Source of the DNA: an uncultured Clostridia bacterium
Lineage (GTDB): Bacteria > Bacillota > Clostridia > Christensenellales > UBA1242
Length of the DNA: 22,910 nucleotides
Assembly: GCA_947384015.1 (NCBI GenBank)
Contig: CANDFN010000004.1
Span: forward strand, 1-22,910
Direction: 5' to 3'
Position 1 is the stretch's first letter. Every line of letters starts with the position of its first letter. Positions 9,901 through 15,388 of the stretch are shown in pieces. The position numbers and the translations under genes were made by a program. The notes under the pieces are model-generated. The model was not told where the DNA came from, made no database searches, and worked only from the letters and a program-made list of their open reading frames with translations.

Positions 9901-12026
9901 CAGGCGCAAACTATATTTCTGCAGATGCAAATGCGGGTATAATTAATATTGCTCCATACTTTGAAAATAAGGCGGGCGGTTTAATTAATGCAGTAATTAC
10001 TTTGTTTAACGAGGACGGTGAAAACGAGTTTAGTTATAATATCATTATAGATACAAGATTCGGTTCTGCGGCAACCTTGGTAGACGGCGACAACAAACCA
10101 ACAGCTATGGAATTTGACACAAATGTAAACTTTGTAGAAACTACGCGTGGAGATAGTTCTACCGGAACAAGATATTTAAAATGGGTTAATACAAATAGCA
10201 CAACTGTTATTAATGGTAACGACACCTTTAAATTTACCTACACTTTATACGAAGAACTTACAAATGGTCAATTTATCACAACAAAATTTACTTACGAAAA
10301 CAGCAAAACAATAGAACCTTCTGTGGATTCTACAGGAATATTCCGCTTTGTAATAGAAGCATATTCTCCAGATGAAGTATACATGGGTAATGTGGTTTAT
10401 ACATTCTTTGTTCAAGCAGTGGCTAATGATTTATATACGGTTTCTATTGGGTCCTCATTAATAGAGGCAAATTCTAGCCTAACTTTAAACGAATTGATTA
10501 CAGATTCATCCTTGGCAATAACAAGAGAAGCAATAGCATCTCAAATGGGGATTGCGGTTGCAGATTTACCAGCAGGCAACTTAAATATAGATTTATATGT
10601 TTACAATAAAGCCATGAGTGTAGACAAGGCAGATAATGCAGATAAAAAGGCCTATGAAATAACCTTTAATGGCAATGTGTTTGGACTATATAGAATTTCT
10701 AGAGGAAACGATATTCGCTTTGTTGCAACCTTGCAAATTGAAGAATATTCTAATTTGGTAAATACTATACAGATTAATGGTTCGTCTTATAATCATAATG
10801 GACAAACTTTAACAGGCGCAGATAATTACATTTTAACCTTTAACCGAGTGTTTAATAGCATTAACACTAATGCCAATACATTAATGTTAAAAGACACTTT
10901 GCAAATGGAGATTTATTATTACGGCAGTTATGTTAAAACCGAAAACTTTACAAACGGAGTAAGCAACTTTAGTTACGAGTTAGAAGCAAGCGGACAATAT
11001 GGGCTTAAGTTTAAAGATTTAGCAGGCAATGTTGCAGAAATTACATTCTCGTTAAATGGAGATGTTTCTGATATGTTAAATGTTACTTTGTTGCGTGAGG
11101 TGGCAGTATCAGTAAACGGAATGGCTCCAATACCAAATGGTTATTATAACGACGCGGTAACTTTAGCAATATTAAATGCAAATTTATATAACAGCAGAGA
11201 TTCTATAACTGTAACCTATGCTTATAATGCAGGTAGCCCAACAGTTTTAACTTCTAACACTTATTCTTATACATTTACTCAACCAGGTTGGTATAGAGTA
11301 GTTGTAAGTGCAGTATTAAACAATCAAACATTAACACGCACAATAGAATTTACAATAGTAAATCCTAACGAGGCCTTTACTTTGTTTGGTTTAAGCAATA
11401 GATACATCAATGTAACCCAAGTGTTAAATATTAACGATGAAGATGTTACTGATGCATTTATGAACATTGTAAACTCTAACAACGGCATTGTAACTTACGA
11501 TTCTGTTTTGGCAAATGCCTATAATTTGGGCATAAGTTATGGTAAACAAGTGTTTGCAATAACTTATACTTGCGAAGACGGCATTTACCCAGCAAGAGAA
11601 GTAACTTTTAGGTTTACTTTAAACAACGAAACTCCTAAAATAGATTGCTCGCTTGTTGCGGGTGCAAGCACAACAAAAGGATTTAGCATAACCTTTAATG
11701 CTGGCGAAATTTATCGTCAGGTTGGTGATTGCTCGCTAATTATTTATAAAGACAGCATTGGTGGAACAGAGGTTTATAGATATAATATAAATTTAAACAC
11801 TACTAATATTGAAAACTGGTCTAAATCTAGAACTGGCGAAACTGATGACGGAGCTTACTATATAGTATTAAGAAGTGCTTCTGGCAATATAAAACTTTCT
11901 TCTAAAGTTTATATTAAAGAACCTCTTAACTCTGCAGCAATAATTATAATTGTTATAGTAGTTGTAATTGTAACCGCAGTTGTAGTTGCTATTGTATTAT
12001 TACGTAGAAGAATGAGGATTAGATAA
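3915..12026 (+). CDS. Giant (2703-aa) membrane-anchored surface protein with Ig-like repeats
   Basis: An uninterrupted 8.1-kb frame encodes an exported protein. A basic start and hydrophobic segment (about residues 8-32, TLISVALAVLGLLAF) form a signal peptide. The C-terminus (about 2674-2696) is one Ile/Val-rich membrane helix followed by RRRMRIR, so nearly 2640 residues should lie outside the cell. No LPXTG motif precedes the helix, so it is a membrane anchor rather than a sortase substrate. The ectodomain is rich in Asn, Thr, Ser and Tyr and poor in Cys. It repeatedly shows G-x-[YFW]-x-[FVIL] strands, often followed by D-x-x-GN and then a [FY]-x-[IF]-x strand, as in QGIYVFTFKDQAGN at about 849-862. 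This is typical of bacterial Ig-like beta-sandwich domains. No enzymatic motif was recognised. AAGGGG precedes the ATG. The stop overlaps the thioesterase start. A role as adhesin or surface stalk is inference. Confidence 0.88.
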   Translation: MKAKKGFIVKTIATLISVALAVLGLLAFTASFNKTEELNAVGANFTTTERFTGVDENRLVFSIEKVAVQAGSSVDFAEELYASAEDATAGRPLTNYLLSNQYTTETAEDGTNYRDYKEYYYREIENGTNSKYVVQNGQFVMLNNLYNGEDDYYYNNNVSNTYNKEGNVVPMQEAIMISFGQFAPEGNLIAGNDKGANIGNVSNTVITHRYSDAEGDVPISVPLRSYKEFADFAMIIPQEEKNEGYWNISLNYMYNGVSYSYSFNFYLIFNSSYTRSVADGEFTYSASPNILCNGQPLINSNGYQYFLGDGERSSYPVLTYDYTKYHMSYTLTANGNTTNYNYTYQQYSAGLARLTCTATGANAGVTTYPMEKFNSGSTNNLVSVLLTDIGEYIFSFEYIYTGGNASNSPAMNLTIADQRLKISGVELNYSVNQSQTQMKYITIANNSNIQNVSFIAPGAYLRNNEQNTSLEGKLMLSYDTTSNARLGTTVETEGGDFNKELTTYLTSNDNSLSVNNVADMFKVYETTETTTNDEFLTKLLNYMAGDLYTRTNQGPISLKSNDDYDWSNSFYFYSKNPITSSAELKDAYNNFNRQTGFDKVGYYLVFIRLDNNSGQTFGGRDTMFAFQYNTDASNVTIKTDEQNPYTLYAGDFTNKDVIVSWAERGVFERRVNVSYYSSRTMTFTGTATDITNTPDTILEDGVYSYKISLADGYRHYRIAMNIEGQSTVYTDFTIDKEAISGVAVYEVEQYINLLGNTAYQYVTNGRDWVEIETAITNALAGIYWNDKGSGASIEVTYTLTEFVANNDEITESRLLNNLVWHNTPYQLGTTSNRIYDITTNKEVNVLSKQGIYVFTFKDQAGNSCNYMFVIDKTENYFKITDNENNETFANTRSLTYYDDVTITAGTHKTIDLGVLSNNSELNNLITLAGSNAGEQSYRQANYYVGEHNNYEQLNKLFTTVTSTGNTYFTVENKTLTVFDHMGQPDTRLTINISASRNSVIMQYVESNSSSMVRRFYLSGVNNRLSVEEGSSFITIEINKDSSRGMVFYSNDESNFNNEDQIIQAVENIDDAKIRRLWTGSDTANSKGIDAAFATSDNFVAFTWFEGEGVTKVTNVNLRYYALGEQFNNDTYYYTYASETILYDDGSYDNSVNRFTDGDGKIRYYAVLNKASGWTREGLYVISRSYATSTDTEAQTLNYYFIVDRNGIIEPTSANATIIGSNIRIDLMEETSFNSFNSYNVRTETLVNAELESSINYGIYLNNTTATKLPAVLKVPVSKYFNGTNLNSYYAGRLQVSLYFNDTNKQLTSFDRSSYKLYQNTNDVYTQNGTTYFDIDITQSLPEELREHFLTKTGNTSWLTLPGDYVLIINDMVEGSNGTHQKVIGFRINGSANLVPNVDVFATSNKDVDSAIVTTDNKAQYTDGEYYLTTNKEFVKIELPAENKQATTAQINNEYIKILSTIGNDTTNYLTIENGIVTGTSTNSWTRNEDGSLSVVLDTYLRNGSNIATDYLKSLTYTITIRYNYTDEDAYHYYQNDERQHYYETVYTVIIDRVAPQENITELQKEEFLKYYKNDNIFEDVYQDNGEDGVIFVTRYADYYKYNKRDVKDIYAFRVDANTAFNNEDVNRVYVRQITDITNFTLADLWTSGYVTYTPKFGADITTYGALFNTGAGYYEVVEADANNNLTQYVVFYDAGGSYENIKLGLTYIGVKPDGITGETYSRLGAVSDVENTLTIHSFESVTISGLENIYDAYYHFELVNRLNNQKVGEVNTYLNTSFNDNSNEINSLANDIINMFVNAGFGNYKFSIYTRGQVYNYSINYYETHRLSIEKLVEEVDGGYALYLNNANEWVGDAYYYATRIEISRELEDGNHSTTVYVYREDAQSGEGRYYLENDTSANPQSYNRINLNGTYSIKMTDSNGNKYSYKFSTEQIFYYDISFGKDGNGNAYVFNNNYYTFNDVQVRYNTLFFNARIDYSINNSSTIRVEVGSTTIDGTGANYISADANAGIINIAPYFENKAGGLINAVITLFNEDGENEFSYNIIIDTRFGSAATLVDGDNKPTAMEFDTNVNFVETTRGDSSTGTRYLKWVNTNSTTVINGNDTFKFTYTLYEELTNGQFITTKFTYENSKTIEPSVDSTGIFRFVIEAYSPDEVYMGNVVYTFFVQAVANDLYTVSIGSSLIEANSSLTLNELITDSSLAITREAIASQMGIAVADLPAGNLNIDLYVYNKAMSVDKADNADKKAYEITFNGNVFGLYRISRGNDIRFVATLQIEEYSNLVNTIQINGSSYNHNGQTLTGADNYILTFNRVFNSINTNANTLMLKDTLQMEIYYYGSYVKTENFTNGVSNFSYELEASGQYGLKFKDLAGNVAEITFSLNGDVSDMLNVTLLREVAVSVNGMAPIPNGYYNDAVTLAILNANLYNSRDSITVTYAYNAGSPTVLTSNTYSYTFTQPGWYRVVVSAVLNNQTLTRTIEFTIVNPNEAFTLFGLSNRYINVTQVLNINDEDVTDAFMNIVNSNNGIVTYDSVLANAYNLGISYGKQVFAITYTCEDGIYPAREVTFRFTLNNETPKIDCSLVAGASTTKGFSITFNAGEIYRQVGDCSLIIYKDSIGGTEVYRYNINLNTTNIENWSKSRTGETDDGAYYIVLRSASGNIKLSSKVYIKEPLNSAAIIIIVIVVVIVTAVVVAIVLLRRRMRIR

Positions 12027-12763
12027 TGAAAAATGTATATACAGAAAAGTTTACAATAGACGGTACTTTTATAAATTTTAATTGTGTTACACCTATTTAT
12101 GAAATAATAAAATTAAGTCAGCGTGCTACTTTTAATCACTCTAACCTAATAGGTTTAAGCCATGAAGAAATGGAACAAAGGGACAAAGCCTTTTGGATTA
12201 TAACAAAACTTAAGGTTTTTATAAATGATGAAATTCGCTCTGGAGATAAACTAACTTTAAAAACTTGGACGCAAGAACCTAGCCTTGTTAGATTTAAAAG
12301 AGACTTTAACATAAAGCAACAAGGCAAATTAAAAGTGAAAGGTAGTGCAGAATGGTGTTGTTTAGATATGACAACGCACAAAATTCGTAAAGCCGATTCT
12401 TTAAATTACCCAGATTTAGAAATGCTTGAAAAAACAGACATAAAACCAAACTGGACAAATTTAAAGGAAGAGGTTAGCGAAAAGGATTATATTTATACCT
12501 ACACTGTTCGTTCTAGCGACATAGATGTAAACTTCCATACTAATAACTTAAAGTATAATTTTATGACAATTAATGCCTTTACTGTTGCTGAACTAAAAAA
12601 GTTGGCAATAAAGGAGTACGAACTATACTTTGTTAGTGAAAGCCACGAAGGTGATGACATAAAAATATATAAAAAGAAAATAAAAAACTATTATTATGTG
12701 GAAGGGAAGTGTGAAGATAAAACAATTTTCCGCACAGTTATAAAAGCTAAAAATCTAGTTTAA
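12026..12763 (+). CDS. Acyl-ACP thioesterase (double hot-dog fold)
   Basis: The enzyme would hydrolyse acyl-ACP to free fatty acid in the cytoplasm, ending fatty acid synthesis. The 245-aa product matches bacterial acyl-ACP thioesterases (FatA/FatB-related). The N-terminal hot-dog carries TWTQEPSLVRFKRDF (about 80-94). The second hot-dog has the signature SSDIDVNFHTNNLKY (163-177). Asp167, Asn169 and His171 correspond to the D-x-N-x-H of plant FatB, and Glu205 falls at the spacing of its catalytic Glu. No signal peptide is present. The ATG overlaps the giant gene's stop (TAATG, one base shared), and a GAGG lies about 10 nt upstream inside that gene, so the two are probably translated in tandem from one mRNA. 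The start is fixed by this overlap and by the expected N-terminus. Family assignment is firm; chain-length preference cannot be read. Confidence 0.88.
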   Translation: MKNVYTEKFTIDGTFINFNCVTPIYEIIKLSQRATFNHSNLIGLSHEEMEQRDKAFWIITKLKVFINDEIRSGDKLTLKTWTQEPSLVRFKRDFNIKQQGKLKVKGSAEWCCLDMTTHKIRKADSLNYPDLEMLEKTDIKPNWTNLKEEVSEKDYIYTYTVRSSDIDVNFHTNNLKYNFMTINAFTVAELKKLAIKEYELYFVSESHEGDDIKIYKKKIKNYYYVEGKCEDKTIFRTVIKAKNLV

Positions 12764-12766
12764 TAA

Positions 12767-12796
12767 AAAAATAAGGAACAATAGTTCCTTATTTTT
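12767..12796. terminator. Bidirectional terminator between convergent genes
   Basis: A stem including AATAAGGAAC up to 12779 and GTTCCTTATT from 12784, with an AATA loop, is flanked by an A-run on the left and a T-run on the right. It can therefore end transcripts from both directions. The minus-strand gene's stop codon (12795-12797) lies in its right arm. Confidence 0.9.
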
Positions 12797-14039
12797 AATT
12801 GTTTTCACTTGGTTGTTCGCTTGTTAAATCTTTACTTTCAACTGCACAATTTATTGTTGAAGTAGGTTTATCTTCCTTATCTTCTGTAGTTTTTAATTGT
12901 TCTGCGTTTTCAGTGGTTTGAAGTTGTATAGATGTTGCTTGATCTGTAGGGGATTGAACATTAGGTGCAGGTTTTTCCTTTTTAATATGCTTTTTAGCAT
13001 TTGTTGCCATTTCTTGGAAGAATACTTCACCATCATGGCTTTGGAAGTATACACCAATAATTCCTTTGCGTTTGCTACTTAATAAGTAATAAGCGGCACG
13101 CTTTCTTGCTCCACCAACTATGTAACCAACGCGTTTAGAATTTGGTTCTACAAACACATTATAGGCACGAATTTGGCCTTTGTTATCTATAATAGTTATG
13201 CCGTCAAAGTTAAGCATGTTTATAAACAGGGTAGCATAAGCCTGAAGTTTCTCTTCGCTGTAAGATTTGGATTGAGTAAATAGTTTACTAAAACTTATTG
13301 GCTCTTTTAACCAAATACCATCACTAAATAGTCCGTTGTCTTTATACTCTTTATCAACAATAACACAAATTGAGCCGTTTACATCACTCATGACATTGGA
13401 AAAGATGTTTAGATACATTGTTTTCATGTCTTGAAGTTTGCGCTGAGTGGTGCGCAGTTTAGAGAAGGTTGCATCCACAAACTCTTTAACCTCAACCGAG
13501 AAGTTTGTATGTTTAGACTTGTCTAGTGAAAAGTTTACAATAAGGTCTTCACCCGAAATAGAGTGTAAAGACATTGTGTAAAAGTTTAGTGGCCTTGCAA
13601 GAATACAACTAATTTTAGTGGGTTTGTCCTTTAAAGAATTGTTTTCAATAAGTGCATTAATGGCGCGTTTGTCTTTAATTGAACCAAAAGACATCAACAA
13701 ACCATAAGAGACTTTTTGTTCTTTAATATCTATAAACATCATCCAGTTACGCTCTGCAATAGCAAGTATGCTTTTTAGACGAGACGAAAATTGAGTAGCG
13801 TCCTTGTCTTCAAAAATTGTTAGTAGGTTGGTTTTTGGTATTGCTTTTGTAACAGCCTCTATGTTATTAGTAAAAACTATGTTGGGACGGATGAATTTTC
13901 CTTCTTCACTGTAATTTAATAAATCGTTAAATCTGTTTAAAAAGTTAGATAAAATAAGCGGAGAAAAAGAAGGGAACTCTTGTTCAAAAAAGTTCGTAAC
14001 CCTTTCCTTGGCTCCGTCATAAAAAATCATTTCTTCCAT
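12795..14039 (-). CDS. DAC-like (DisA_N/DACNV-type) domain protein with altered catalytic motifs
   Basis: This is a 414-aa soluble protein. Residues about 210-345 resemble the diadenylate cyclase (DisA_N) superfamily, closest in pattern to its presumed sensor branch DACNV. NGSICVIVDKE (221-231) is followed by FDGITIIDNKGQIRA (278-292), which corresponds to the DGA motif. VGGARKRAAYYLL (308-320) corresponds to G-T-R-H-R-A-A, and SHDGEVFF (334-341) to the strand after it. The catalytic signatures are changed: DGA to DGI, and TRHR to ARKR. Cyclic di-AMP synthesis is therefore doubtful, and nucleotide sensing is an alternative. Residues 1-200 match nothing I recognise. Residues about 350-414 are a Lys/Thr/Gln/Glu-rich low-complexity tail. 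The start at 14039 has no clear ribosome binding site. The coiled-coil gene lies 101 bp upstream on the same strand. The fold call is by motif only. Confidence 0.55.
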   Translation of the reverse strand: MEEMIFYDGAKERVTNFFEQEFPSFSPLILSNFLNRFNDLLNYSEEGKFIRPNIVFTNNIEAVTKAIPKTNLLTIFEDKDATQFSSRLKSILAIAERNWMMFIDIKEQKVSYGLLMSFGSIKDKRAINALIENNSLKDKPTKISCILARPLNFYTMSLHSISGEDLIVNFSLDKSKHTNFSVEVKEFVDATFSKLRTTQRKLQDMKTMYLNIFSNVMSDVNGSICVIVDKEYKDNGLFSDGIWLKEPISFSKLFTQSKSYSEEKLQAYATLFINMLNFDGITIIDNKGQIRAYNVFVEPNSKRVGYIVGGARKRAAYYLLSSKRKGIIGVYFQSHDGEVFFQEMATNAKKHIKKEKPAPNVQSPTDQATSIQLQTTENAEQLKTTEDKEDKPTSTINCAVESKDLTSEQPSENN

Positions 14040-14140
14040 ATTCTATAAAAAATATAGCAATATTTTTTTCATTTGGCAAATGATTTAAAAAAGTTTATTA
14101 AAATTTAGTTAAAATTATAAACATTTTTATATTGTTTTGA

Positions 14141-14434
14141 TTAATTTTTTAGCGAAGCTTTTAAATAAATAATTTCATTCTTTAATCTATTGCACTCGGC
14201 TTGTTTTTCGTTAAGCGCTTTTAAAAGCTTATCGTGCGTTAGATTTAAATTTATAATTTCTGCGCGAGTGTCTAGTTCGTATTTTTTTTGCACGATTTTT
14301 AGAAGTCCACCAAATAAGGCTTCTATGTCTTGGTCGCTTATTTGAGAAGGCATCACATGCAATTTAAAATCTTTGCTTTGTTCTTCTTTAATTTCTTCTG
14401 TGTTAATTTTATTGTTTAAAGTTTGTTTTTTCAT
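14141..14434 (-). CDS. Small coiled-coil protein of unknown function
   Basis: This is a 97-aa charged, soluble protein. Residues 1-30 are polar and probably disordered. About 30-50 is a short helix (DQDIEALFGGLLKIV), and about 52-96 looks like a coiled coil with hydrophobic residues at heptad-like spacing (INLNLTHDKLLKALNEKQ, then CNRLKNEIIYLKASL). No family was recognised. An AGGGGAAAA sequence lies about 12 nt upstream of the ATG, resembling the leader of the giant gene. It is transcribed toward the DAC-like gene with a 101-bp gap and no terminator that reads in its direction, so the two may share an mRNA. The size and coiled coil would suit an oligomerisation or adaptor role, which is inference. 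Confidence 0.7.
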   Translation of the reverse strand: MKKQTLNNKINTEEIKEEQSKDFKLHVMPSQISDQDIEALFGGLLKIVQKKYELDTRAEIINLNLTHDKLLKALNEKQAECNRLKNEIIYLKASLKN

Positions 14435-14557
14435 AATAATATTTTCCCCTAAGTTTTATACAATATTTGTCGTATATTTTACTATTAATAATGTTTATGA
14501 TTTTTTGTGGATTACTGACATTGTAAAAATTTTTTAATTATTTTCATAAATAGATAT

Positions 14558-15388
14558 ATGAATTATGTTTTAACGCGTAAACCGTGTTACGAATTTAATA
14601 GCAAAACAAATATAGTTGCGAATGTTTGGCATCGTTGTGTAAACAAACCGGATGACTGTTTATTTGTGTTTGAAAATGGGGCGCAAGTTTGGCTAAACAA
14701 CAAAACAAATAAAAGTAGCTTTTGCTATAAAGGCGACAATTATTATATATTAAACCCAAGTTTTAATAACAAAGTTTATTTAACAACTGTTAAATATCAA
14801 AACAAACAAGTTCAATTGGCTGTGGGTAGCAATTTGTGCCTTACTCTAGATGGCGAACTTTTGTATGATAAGCCGATTAGTGGAATAGAATATAAACAGT
14901 ATGAAATTATAAATAATCATCTTGTGATATATTTTAGCGGTAAAAAAAGCTTTTTTGTAATTATAAAAGACAATAAATTGTTAGTGGCTGATTTTTATGA
15001 TGAGTTAAACATAAACAAAGAAGAAATATTTTTTTTAAAAAGATTGCACGATAGCCTAAACCACGGAAAAGTGTTTTGTATAACCAGTAAAGGTTATGAC
15101 GAATATTTGGTTTATTTAGATGACTACGATTTAAGTTTAAAAGAAGAGTTGACACCTGCAGTTATGTTGGATTTAGTGCGCGCAAAGAATTATGCGTATG
15201 CAAACAGTTTGTTGAAAGAAGATTTGCGTCCAAAACAAGCAGAAGATATTGGAAGGTTTTTTTTAGATTTTGATGATTATCTACCGCTGTCTGCTACCGA
15301 GTTTTGTTTAATAAAAAACGACGCCTATATAGGCATCGTTAAACTTGAAACTTTTGAAGGTAAAATTTCTAACATATCTATTATGTAA
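14558..15388 (+). CDS. Hypothetical 276-aa protein
   Basis: I do not recognise this protein. It has no signal peptide or membrane segment. Residues 1-150 are dominated by short alternating hydrophobic strands (CLFVFENGAQVWLNN, NKVYLTTVKY, HLVIYFSGKKSFFVII), suggesting an all-beta or propeller-like fold. About 195-235 is helical (MLDLVRAKNYAYANSLLKED), and the last 40 residues return to strands. The translation runs cleanly with neighbour-like codon use, so it is likely a real gene. No good ribosome binding site precedes the ATG, so the start is less certain. It is divergent from the coiled-coil gene (123-bp gap). It converges on the P-type ATPase gene, whose stop codon it overlaps by 8 bp, with no terminator hairpin between them. 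Confidence 0.7.
   Translation: MNYVLTRKPCYEFNSKTNIVANVWHRCVNKPDDCLFVFENGAQVWLNNKTNKSSFCYKGDNYYILNPSFNNKVYLTTVKYQNKQVQLAVGSNLCLTLDGELLYDKPISGIEYKQYEIINNHLVIYFSGKKSFFVIIKDNKLLVADFYDELNINKEEIFFLKRLHDSLNHGKVFCITSKGYDEYLVYLDDYDLSLKEELTPAVMLDLVRAKNYAYANSLLKEDLRPKQAEDIGRFFLDFDDYLPLSATEFCLIKNDAYIGIVKLETFEGKISNISIM

Noticed and set aside
4099..10225. Several minus-strand open frames of 60-80 codons inside the giant gene
   Set aside because: They are shadows of the strongly coding plus frame, with low-complexity Ile/Phe/Leu-rich translations, no ribosome binding sites and no family resemblance.
11930..12026. LPXTG-type sortase signal at the giant protein's C-terminus
   Set aside because: The hydrophobic segment and basic tail are present but no LPXTG or similar pentapeptide precedes them; a simple membrane anchor explains the sequence.
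14065..14095. Hairpin CATTT-GGC-AAATG with flanking T- and A-runs between the coiled-coil and DAC-like genes
   Set aside because: The T-run lies on the 5' side when read in the direction of these genes and the stem is only 5-6 A/T-rich pairs, so it is not a terminator.
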